Assembly: GCA_030668905.1 (NCBI GenBank)
Contig: DAOVEQ010000081.1
Coordinates: 1-5,421 of the forward strand
Reading direction: 5' to 3'
Origin: Thermococci archaeon
GTDB lineage: Archaea; Methanobacteriota_B; Thermococci; Methanofastidiosales; B48-G16
Length of the DNA: 5,421 bases
The notes under the pieces were generated by a model. The model had not been told where the DNA came from, did not search any database, and saw only the letters and a list, made by a program, of their open reading frames with translations. Below are positions 1 through 4,614 of the stretch, piece by piece. Within the stretch, counting starts at the first letter, position 1. Each line of letters begins with the position of its first letter. A program made the position numbers and the translations under genes.

Positions 1-1913
1 TCTTGCATTATGTCTTCAAAAGAGATGCCATCTCCTTTATCCAGTTCAGATATGATATCCAGTAAATGTATCAGTCTATCTCTCTGGGATTTGGGCTTTC
101 CTGTCATTATAACGTCTATGTCTAATTTTCCTGTTTCAGGATCGATGCCTACTTTGAATAATGTGTTTTTAAATAGTTTTATTACAGCTTCAGCGTCTTC
201 AGCCTCCACTTTATTTGAAAGTCTCATCTTTGCTCTTGCCTCACCCAATCTTATAAGCGCCTCTAACTGTCTTGCAGTAATAGGTACGGGGGAATCCCCA
301 TCCTGGGCTATTTTTCTCAGTTGGACATAAAAATTATGCATTTTTCTTGATGCCTGTTTTGTTAAAACAGGAAATTTATTTATTTTTGCATAGAGTATAT
401 ATTTTTCAAGAAGTTCCAGATCTATAGGAGGTCTTATCACTTCTTCAGCGTTTCTGTGCACGTCTAAAATATGTTTCGCTGTTGCTTTATCTCTTTCTTC
501 ATCAGGCACATCTGTGATTATAAACACAAGATCGAATCTTGATATAAGAGTAGGAGGGAGATCTATCTGCTCAGCAAATGGTTTGAATCTGTCGAATCTC
601 CCGTACTTCGGATTTGAAGCTGCGAGGATGGCTGATCTTGCATTTAAAGTTGCGACTATACCTGCTTTCGCGATACTTATCGTCTGCTGTTCCATGGCCT
701 CATGTATCGACGATCTGTCATCTTTACTCATCTTATCCATCTCATCTATGCATGCTATCCCACCATCAGCAATTACAAGAGCCCCAGCTTCCAGTGCCCA
801 TCCTCCCGTAGTCTCATCGTGAACTACTGCTGCGGTAAGTCCAGCTGCACTTGTTCCCTTTCCGCTCGTGTATAATCCTCTCGGTGCTATCCTTGATGCA
901 TACTGAAGAAGCTGTGATTTGGCAACACCGGGATCACCGACCAAGAGTATGTTTGGGTCCCCTCTCAGTCTTGTTCCATCCGGAAGTTCTTTTATAACAC
1001 CAGAAAATAACTGCAGCGCTATCGCTTCTTTTATATCGGGGTAGCCGTATACAGCGGGTGCGATGGAACTCGCTATTTTCTCGATTATAAAAGGGTCCTG
1101 AGCGAGTTTTTTTATCTTTTCCTCCTCCTCTTTTGCGATCTTGATCTCCTCCACATCCTGATCCTCTATCCTTATGGAGTTTACATCTATATACTTACGA
1201 AAAGTTGTTTTTTTGCCTTTGAACGTACTTTCCTGAACTGTTTTCAAGATCCCCGAGACAGTAACCCTGTCTCCTGCTTTAGCGAGCTCTACAAGATCAT
1301 CGCGAATTATGAGATTAATCCTCCTCGGCATTCGTCCTCCTCTTAGTTTCTCGGGTCTTTCCTGGATCTTTAAGACCTGCCAGTCCCTGAATTTGGACTG
1401 ATCCTCAAGAAGTTTAAAAGGCCCGTTTCTTCCACACGCAGGATTTTCACAGATACCCGGTTTCTTAAAAAACTCTTCTACCTGTTCCACTATCTGTATA
1501 TGTCCGCATCTCTGGCACTGAAATACAGCTTCCACGATCTCGGGCTTTACTTCAGAACTTCTTCCAACGATACCCATTGCCTGGACGAATTTATTTACAT
1601 GGATAGATCTCAGATTCCTGATCTCGATCTCTTCTGATTTTGCATTGTAAAATCTTACAAAAACATCTTCTCCAAGAAGTATACTTTTTAAGCCGTCTTC
1701 TGCAATGGGAATTACATCTACTGGCCTCTCCACGGTAGCTTCGTATAACTCTGGATCATAATCAAGAATATCGTCACAATCTATATCAAGAGATTTTTTT
1801 TCAGTTGTTTTCATCTCGTCTATATGTCCCTTATATTTCGGATTACTCACATCAGGATATGCCAGAAAAAAATCCCTGAACCTGTTTAAAATATCTTCAT
1901 ACTCTATCTCCAT
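1..1913 (-). CDS. mcm: Replicative DNA helicase MCM (minichromosome maintenance protein), C-terminus cut off by window edge
   Basis: ATP-driven 3'-5' hexameric helicase that unwinds DNA at the archaeal replication fork together with GINS and a Cdc45/RecJ-like protein. The 637 residues in the window begin MEIEYEDILN. The N-terminal domain spans about 1-250 and holds a zinc-binding site (Cys133, Cys136, Cys155, Cys160, arranged CQRC...CENPAC). The AAA+ domain spans about 270-570: Walker A GDPGVAKS (326-333), Walker B CIDEMDKM with Asp390-Glu391, sensor 1 Asn434 (AASNP), arginine finger SRF (Arg459), and sensor 2 Arg548. The C-terminal winged helix starts near 600 and is incomplete; by comparison with usual archaeal MCMs (about 650-700 residues) a few tens of residues are missing. 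The start at 1911-1913 follows AGAAGGG, a good ribosome site 7 bases upstream, and lies inside the end of the GINS gene, which points to coupled translation. All key residues are present. No frameshift or intein is seen. Confidence 0.98.
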   Translation of the reverse strand, partial: MEIEYEDILNRFRDFFLAYPDVSNPKYKGHIDEMKTTEKKSLDIDCDDILDYDPELYEATVERPVDVIPIAEDGLKSILLGEDVFVRFYNAKSEEIEIRNLRSIHVNKFVQAMGIVGRSSEVKPEIVEAVFQCQRCGHIQIVEQVEEFFKKPGICENPACGRNGPFKLLEDQSKFRDWQVLKIQERPEKLRGGRMPRRINLIIRDDLVELAKAGDRVTVSGILKTVQESTFKGKKTTFRKYIDVNSIRIEDQDVEEIKIAKEEEEKIKKLAQDPFIIEKIASSIAPAVYGYPDIKEAIALQLFSGVIKELPDGTRLRGDPNILLVGDPGVAKSQLLQYASRIAPRGLYTSGKGTSAAGLTAAVVHDETTGGWALEAGALVIADGGIACIDEMDKMSKDDRSSIHEAMEQQTISIAKAGIVATLNARSAILAASNPKYGRFDRFKPFAEQIDLPPTLISRFDLVFIITDVPDEERDKATAKHILDVHRNAEEVIRPPIDLELLEKYILYAKINKFPVLTKQASRKMHNFYVQLRKIAQDGDSPVPITARQLEALIRLGEARAKMRLSNKVEAEDAEAVIKLFKNTLFKVGIDPETGKLDIDVIMTGKPKSQRDRLIHLLDIISELDKGDGISFEDIMQ

Positions 1914-2346
1914 CAAAGATCCCTTCTACATCTGCAAACCAGTTCGTTATTTCATTTCTTATCCTATTATATAAAACTCTTTCTCTATGAGGAATCTTTA
2001 TCTCTGCATTCTGTATGGCAAACTGCATCAATTTTCTCGTCCTGAGATCTATAAGTTCTTTCAATGATATGGCAAGTTTCTTTCTATACGCAGGATCAGT
2101 CTTTTTAAGTGATATCTCACTAATTTCATAAAAATCATCGTCCAAAGAACTCAATTTTTTATCCTTTTTTTCTTTCAGTATTATTCTCTGATAATACTTG
2201 TTATCGTATATTTTTACTTTTACAATTTTCTCTTCTTCAAGAAACAGAGCCAGCCATTCTGGTATATCTGTATTTTTCTCCGATTTTATTGCGTAAATAT
2301 CTTTTCCTGTTTCTATAGTTATGTCCTTGATTCCTGTAACTTCCAT
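1897..2346 (-). CDS. gins23: GINS complex subunit, Gins23-like (B-A domain order)
   Basis: Small replisome scaffold that in archaea binds MCM and the Cdc45/RecJ-like protein. The 149-residue protein has a small N-terminal beta domain (about 1-60) with the segment IPEWLALFLEEEKIV (28-42), typical of archaeal Gins23. A helical domain (about 66-140) follows, with DDDFYEI, a helix containing ELIDLRTRKLMQFA, then IPHRERVLYNRIRNEI. The small domain before the helical domain is the Psf2/Psf3 (Gins23) order; Gins51/15 has the reverse. Family assignment rests on these motifs and on the neighbour: gins23 next to mcm is a known archaeal arrangement (for example Sulfolobus). Its last codons overlap the first codons of mcm by 17 bases. 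An AGGAGAT ribosome site lies 10 bases before the ATG. The linker KEKKDKK (59-65) is strongly charged. Residual doubt concerns which GINS paralogue it is, not the family. Confidence 0.87.
   Translation of the reverse strand: MEVTGIKDITIETGKDIYAIKSEKNTDIPEWLALFLEEEKIVKVKIYDNKYYQRIILKEKKDKKLSSLDDDFYEISEISLKKTDPAYRKKLAISLKELIDLRTRKLMQFAIQNAEIKIPHRERVLYNRIRNEITNWFADVEGIFDGDRV
1921..1926 (-). promoter_or_regulatory. Shine-Dalgarno site of mcm
   Basis: On the minus strand GAAGGG, followed by ATC, sits 7 bases before the mcm ATG and inside the last codons of gins23. It resembles the archaeal GGAGGTGATC consensus and supports ATG at 1911-1913 as the start, with translation of mcm coupled to gins23. 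Confidence 0.55.
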
Positions 2347-2347
2347 A

Positions 2348-2360
2348 AGATTATTAATCT
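2348..2360. promoter_or_regulatory. Perfect 13-base inverted repeat in the divergent promoter, candidate operator
   Basis: AGATTA-T-TAATCT: six-base arms around one central base, two bases from the gins23 start codon. It covers the probable TATA box of the plus-strand fusion gene and touches the gins23 ribosome site. A dimeric winged-helix protein bound here would be placed to block the plus-strand promoter and disturb initiation of the gins23 mRNA. The symmetry is seen directly; operator function is inferred. In AT-rich DNA such a repeat can also arise by chance. Confidence 0.35.
2351..2358 (+). promoter_or_regulatory. TATA box candidate for the ThrC-like/winged-helix gene
   Basis: TTATTAAT, preceded by purine-rich AAGA as a weak BRE, is centred about 25-26 bases before the ATG at 2380. 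No Shine-Dalgarno sequence lies before that ATG. This fits a leaderless mRNA starting at or next to the start codon. Confidence 0.45.
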
Positions 2361-2363
2361 CCT
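2357..2363 (-). promoter_or_regulatory. Shine-Dalgarno site of the gins23-like gene
   Basis: AGGAGAT on the minus strand ends 10 bases before the gins23 ATG. It is the clearest ribosome site in the divergent region. Its presence argues that the gins23-mcm mRNA has a leader, so that transcription starts further upstream, inside the coding region of the opposite gene. Confidence 0.5.
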
Positions 2364-2368
2364 GCCTC

Positions 2369-2375
2369 TAATATA
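2369..2375 (-). promoter_or_regulatory. Alternative proximal TATA box for gins23-mcm
   Basis: TATATTA on the minus strand is centred 26 bases before the gins23 ATG and would give a leaderless transcript. It competes with the distal candidate at 2418-2425, which would give a leader that includes the AGGAGAT ribosome site. The sequence does not decide between them; the ribosome site favours the distal one. Confidence 0.3.
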
Positions 2376-2379
2376 GTTT

Positions 2380-3633
2380 ATGGTTTACATCTGTCCCAGA
2401 TGCAATAAAGAGTATGGTTATATAACTATTTGTGAGTGCGGATCTCCGCTTGTAGTTAAAGAGGATATCAAAAAAGTAAGTTTCAGGGGAGAAGGGCTCT
2501 GGAGATATGAAGATCTTTTACCCGTGAAGAAAAAAATCAGTTTAAACGAGGGAAATACACCCATAATTTATTTCAATGACTTAGATCTTTATATAAAAGA
2601 TGAAACGAGAAACCCAACGGGCAGTTTCAGGGACAGAGCTGCAACGCTCATTCTTTCACATTGCGATAGAAAAAGATTAGCCTGCGGATCCAACGGAAAC
2701 TTGGGTGCATCTATCGCGGCATATTCTGCATTTGCAGGCAAAGAAAGTTATCTCTTTGTGCCTAAATACGTAGAAAGAGGAAAGTTACTTCAAATGATGA
2801 TGTACAACGCCAGGATCATAAGAGTTGGAGAGACTGTGGATGATCTTTTGGATCCTGTACAGGAAGCTTGCAGATTAAATAATTTTTATGACGCATCCGA
2901 GTACAATCCCCTTTCACTCGAAGGACAAAAAACAATGGCATTTGAGATTTTTGAAAAAGGAGAGTTCGATAACCTGATAATACCCGTTGGAAATGGGGGT
3001 ACCATATTTTCAATTTATAGAGGTTTTTCTCAGCTTCTTAAGCTCGGATTTGTAGATAAGATCCCGAGACTTATAGGAGTTCAGTCTGAGAACTGCGCTC
3101 CTTTTATAAATAAAAATGCGGCAACAAAGAAAACAGAGGCTCTTGCGATATATGTTAAAAAACCTCTTTTCAGAGATCTGGCGATAGAAGCTATTAAAAA
3201 ATCCGAGGGAAGTTTCTTTAAAATCTCAGAAGAAGAGATCAGAGAAGCTCAAAAAATCCTGGCAAAAAGAGGTATATTCTGTGAGTTAGCTTCTGCAACT
3301 ACGATTGCAGCAGGATTGAAATACAAATTAAAAGGAAAAACTCTCTGCATTATAACAGGAAGCGGGTTAAAATCTTTTAATATCAAAAAAGATTATTTTG
3401 GAGTTACAAGTACAAAAATAGAGATCTTGAGGATACTAAAAGAAAAAGAGAGTTACGGTTATGAAATATGGAAGAAACTCAATAAAAAAATGAAGATTCA
3501 GGCTGTTTATCAGCATTTAAACGGACTTCAAGAAAAGAATATGATAAGTTCTAAAAAGATAGGAAGAAAAATATATTATGCAATTACAGACAAAGGAAAG
3601 AGATTTCTGGAGGTATATAAGGAGATTTTTTGA
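2380..3633 (+). CDS. Threonine-synthase-like PLP-fold protein (Lys-to-Arg at the PLP lysine) fused to a PadR-like winged helix; probable regulator or pseudoenzyme
   Basis: 417 residues in three parts. (1) N-terminal zinc ribbon, Cys5-x2-Cys8 and Cys18-x-Cys20, as in archaeal threonine synthases. (2) Fold type II PLP domain, about 33-340: SLNEGNTP (54-61), NPTGSFRDR (78-86), CGSNGNLGAS (102-111), phosphate loop PVGNGGT (202-208), FCELASATT (300-308) and TGSGLK (326-331). (3) C-terminal winged helix, about 342-415: TKIEILRILKEKE, then YGYEIW (359-364), a PadR hallmark, recognition helix around AVYQHLNGLQEK, and wing GRKIYYAITDKGKRFLE. Threonine synthase makes threonine from O-phosphohomoserine through a Schiff base between PLP and the lysine of NPTGSFKDR. 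Here that residue is Arg84 (codon AGG, 2629-2631), so normal catalysis is unlikely although the rest of the pocket looks kept. I infer a regulator sensing PLP, an amino acid or a related ligand. An enzyme with altered chemistry or a dead paralogue is also possible. The start at 2380 keeps the whole zinc ribbon. The gene diverges from gins23-mcm, and its 3' end overlaps the PHP gene. Confidence 0.9.
   Translation: MVYICPRCNKEYGYITICECGSPLVVKEDIKKVSFRGEGLWRYEDLLPVKKKISLNEGNTPIIYFNDLDLYIKDETRNPTGSFRDRAATLILSHCDRKRLACGSNGNLGASIAAYSAFAGKESYLFVPKYVERGKLLQMMMYNARIIRVGETVDDLLDPVQEACRLNNFYDASEYNPLSLEGQKTMAFEIFEKGEFDNLIIPVGNGGTIFSIYRGFSQLLKLGFVDKIPRLIGVQSENCAPFINKNAATKKTEALAIYVKKPLFRDLAIEAIKKSEGSFFKISEEEIREAQKILAKRGIFCELASATTIAAGLKYKLKGKTLCIITGSGLKSFNIKKDYFGVTSTKIEILRILKEKESYGYEIWKKLNKKMKIQAVYQHLNGLQEKNMISSKKIGRKIYYAITDKGKRFLEVYKEIF
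2388..2402. promoter_or_regulatory. Second inverted repeat near the divergent promoter, candidate operator
   Basis: CATCTG-TCC-CAGATG, perfect six-base arms, lies in codons 3-8 of the plus-strand gene. Its centre is 41 bases from that of the 2348-2360 repeat (close to four helical turns) and coincides with the start site predicted for gins23 from the distal TATA box. The two repeats differ in sequence, so binding by one protein is not assured, and this one also encodes part of the zinc ribbon, which could explain it by chance. Confidence 0.25.
2418..2425 (-). promoter_or_regulatory. Distal TATA box candidate for gins23-mcm, inside the opposite gene
   Basis: TTATATAA lies within the 10-base palindrome GTTATATAAC (2417-2426). 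Counting 26 bases downstream on the minus strand puts the mRNA start near 2395 and gives a leader of about 49 bases that carries the AGGAGAT ribosome site. The replisome promoter would then lie within the first codons of the fusion gene. The motif is seen; its use is inferred. Confidence 0.35.
3484..3490 (-). terminator. Oligo-T terminator candidate for the PRC-PHP operon, inside the opposite gene
   Basis: Seven T on the minus strand, about 94 bases past the PHP stop codon, with shorter T5 runs nearer at 3567-3571 and 3553-3557. Archaeal RNA polymerase stops at U-rich tracts without needing a hairpin. All of these lie in the winged-helix coding part of the opposite gene, so the PHP mRNA would be antisense to it. 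Confidence 0.25.
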
Positions 3634-4234
3634 GTTTTGATTTCAAGAGTAAGTACGGATTTGCCAGATTTCCTTCTGCTCTTGTTTCTCTGTTTTTTAT
3701 TTCTTCGTATAGATCGTTTCTATACAACGTATAACAGTTTCCTATCTCGTCAATAATATGCGCATCAGATCCTCCTGTAACAGCAATATTGAGTTCTTCA
3801 GCTACTTTTCTTGCTTTTCCGTTAGCAAGGTAGTTCCTTCCATTCATTACTTCTATGGCATCAAATTTCAGTTTTTTGACAAGATCGCCAATACCTCTTC
3901 TCAATAGGTCATAAGGGTGAGCGGCAATAGCCAATCCTCCCTGGCGATGGATCATTTCAATAGTTTCCTTGGCAGATATATTTTTTGGTATCTCTTCTTC
4001 AATAAAAAGCCCCAAAATATGTCCTTCTCTTGAAGATATCTCCATTCCTGGTACGAGATCAAAATCTAACTTTTTTGCATAGTTTCTAGCTTTGAAAAAA
4101 CCATTCATCGTGTCATGATCTGTGATAGCTATAGAATCGAGACCTACCTTTATGGCCTGTTTTATTATGTCCTCGGGTGAGTTCACGCCGTCATTGAAGG
4201 AATAGAAGGAATGTATATGAAGATCACATTTCAT
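3584..4234 (-). CDS. PHP-domain metal-dependent phosphoesterase (TrpH/YciV-like)
   Basis: 216 residues, a complete PHP domain. Metal ligands are all visible: DLHIHS with His6 and His8, TDHD with Asp39-His40, GMEIS with Glu65, His72 in EGHILG, HP at His106, and GGSDAH with Asp157 and His159. The region around NGRNYLANGKARKVAEEL (131-148) fits the PHP-associated C-terminal part. Characterised members of this group are soluble phosphatases or exonucleases acting on nucleotides or small nucleic acids, such as E. coli RNase AM (YciV), with a two- or three-metal centre. The substrate here is unknown. Its ATG overlaps the stop of the PRC-barrel gene as ATGA, implying one mRNA and translational coupling. 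The last 16 codons, including the stop (SPYIPPEISFLCL), lie on the opposite strand of the winged-helix gene and look like a non-conserved tail. A histidinol-phosphate phosphatase role is less likely, since no His genes are near. Confidence 0.93.
   Translation of the reverse strand: MKCDLHIHSFYSFNDGVNSPEDIIKQAIKVGLDSIAITDHDTMNGFFKARNYAKKLDFDLVPGMEISSREGHILGLFIEEEIPKNISAKETIEMIHRQGGLAIAAHPYDLLRRGIGDLVKKLKFDAIEVMNGRNYLANGKARKVAEELNIAVTGGSDAHIIDEIGNCYTLYRNDLYEEIKNRETRAEGNLANPYLLLKSKLKKSPYIPPEISFLCL
3626..3643 (+). terminator. Oligo-T terminator candidate for the ThrC-like/winged-helix gene
   Basis: Three T runs in close succession (T6 at 3626-3631, T4 at 3635-3638, T3 at 3641-3643) overlap and directly follow the TGA stop at 3631-3633. 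This is the usual look of an intrinsic archaeal terminator. It lies within the PHP gene on the other strand. Confidence 0.35.
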
Positions 4235-4449
4235 AGGATTTCATCTTTAGATATGTTCAGGATTATCGTATCTCCCACAGTTTTTATGTCTTCAGGTTTT
4301 ATCTCAATCTTTTTTTTCATGAGTCCTATACTTATTCCTATTGAGTTCACTACCCCGTCCATCAGATCGAAGTCTATATAACTCACTTTTCCCACTTCGT
4401 TGGCGTTAATATCAAAAACTTTCTTACCTATAATATCAGAAGTTTTCAT
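4231..4449 (-). CDS. Small PRC-barrel domain protein
   Basis: 72 residues starting MKTSDIIGKKVFDINANEVG. The pattern is a PRC-barrel: a DIIGKKVFD strand, NEVGKVSYIDFD, a turn, then VVNSIGISIG, KKKIEIKPEDIKTVGDTIILN. The whole protein is one barrel, with no membrane segment. An in-frame TTG six bases upstream (4453-4455) could start a 74-residue form, but I prefer ATG at 4447-4449 because the TATA box is 26 bases before it and it matches the usual N-terminus. Free-standing PRC-barrel proteins are common in archaea. In Haloferax, CdpB1 and CdpB2 of this fold act with SepF and FtsZ in cell division, and other PRC domains serve in RNA processing (RimM). Which role applies cannot be read from the sequence. 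It is the first gene of a two-gene operon with the PHP gene (ATGA overlap). Confidence 0.88.
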   Translation of the reverse strand: MKTSDIIGKKVFDINANEVGKVSYIDFDLMDGVVNSIGISIGLMKKKIEIKPEDIKTVGDTIILNISKDEIL

Positions 4450-4470
4450 GATCAAAAATAGAAAGAGAGT

Positions 4471-4486
4471 TTAATAAATCTTTTCA
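4471..4486 (-). promoter_or_regulatory. BRE/TATA promoter of the PRC-PHP operon (leaderless)
   Basis: Read on the minus strand, GAAAAGATTTATTAAA: an A-rich BRE followed by TATA TTTATTAA (4471-4478), centred about 26 bases before the ATG at 4447-4449. No ribosome site lies between. The spacing implies an mRNA starting at the ATG, which supports that start over the upstream TTG. Confidence 0.6.
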
Positions 4487-4551
4487 TGTCACACTTTTCT
4501 GTAATTCCTCATGGCGAAATAATTTCCGTACTCAACAGCATTAAAAATAAA
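4487..4551. other. Core of the divergent intergenic region between the PRC-PHP operon and the secreted-protein gene
   Basis: AT-rich, without a coding region I can support in either strand. The only structure I see is GAAAT-A-ATTTC (4516-4526), a short inverted repeat with five-base arms midway between the two promoters. It could be an operator but is short enough to be chance. No tRNA, snoRNA-like boxes or strong hairpin were recognised. Confidence 0.4.
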
Positions 4552-4568
4552 CGAAAACTTTTTATAAA
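4552..4568 (+). promoter_or_regulatory. BRE/TATA promoter of the secreted-protein gene
   Basis: CGAAAACT (BRE-like, 4552-4559) followed by TTTATAAA (4561-4568). A start about 26 bases downstream falls near 4591 and leaves a leader of about 24 bases. That leader has GTGAT at 4607-4611, three bases before the ATG, which matches part of the GGAGGTGATC ribosome consensus, so this gene seems leadered, unlike its divergent neighbour. Confidence 0.55.
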
Positions 4569-4572
4569 ACAC

Positions 4573-4598
4573 TTAATTATAAAATGTAGAGTAATTAA
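4573..4598. repeat. Inverted repeat TTAATTA-N12-TAATTAA between TATA box and start codon
   Basis: Seven-base arms at 4573-4579 and 4592-4598, 19 bases centre to centre, straddling the predicted transcription start of the secreted-protein gene. Each arm contains the palindrome TAATTA. Placement downstream of a TATA box is typical of archaeal repressor sites, but the AT content makes chance occurrence quite possible. Confidence 0.25.
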
Positions 4599-4614
4599 AA
4601 AAATATGTGATAAT

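Noticed and set aside
133..165. Possible intein or frameshift in mcm, since archaeal mcm genes often carry inteins
   Set aside because: The frame is continuous from 1913 to the left edge. Walker A, Walker B and the arginine-finger region are uninterrupted and normally spaced.
10..330. Open plus-strand reading frame of 106 codons
   Set aside because: Antisense to the well-conserved C-terminal part of MCM. The translation is low-complexity Ser/Leu/Ile-rich and matches nothing I recognise.
514..822. Two plus-strand open frames (514-822 and 614-811)
   Set aside because: Both lie opposite the MCM ATPase core, whose Walker B, sensor 1 and arginine-finger motifs fix the true frame. They are shadows.
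2816..3013. Minus-strand open frame of 65 codons
   Set aside because: Opposite the PLP domain of the fusion gene, with no ribosome site or recognisable motif.
2380..3633. Annotating the fusion gene simply as threonine synthase (thrC)
   Set aside because: The PLP-binding lysine is arginine and a PadR-like domain is attached. No other threonine-pathway gene is in the window, so the enzyme name would mislead.
4231..4455. TTG start (4453-4455) for the PRC-barrel gene
   Set aside because: The ATG two codons further in is exactly 26 bases from the TATA box centre and gives the typical PRC-barrel N-terminus. With a leaderless mRNA starting there, the TTG would not be in the message.
4516..4526. 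GAAAT-A-ATTTC inverted repeat as an operator
   Set aside because: Arms of only five AT-rich bases in an AT-rich spacer; too likely by chance to stand as its own finding.
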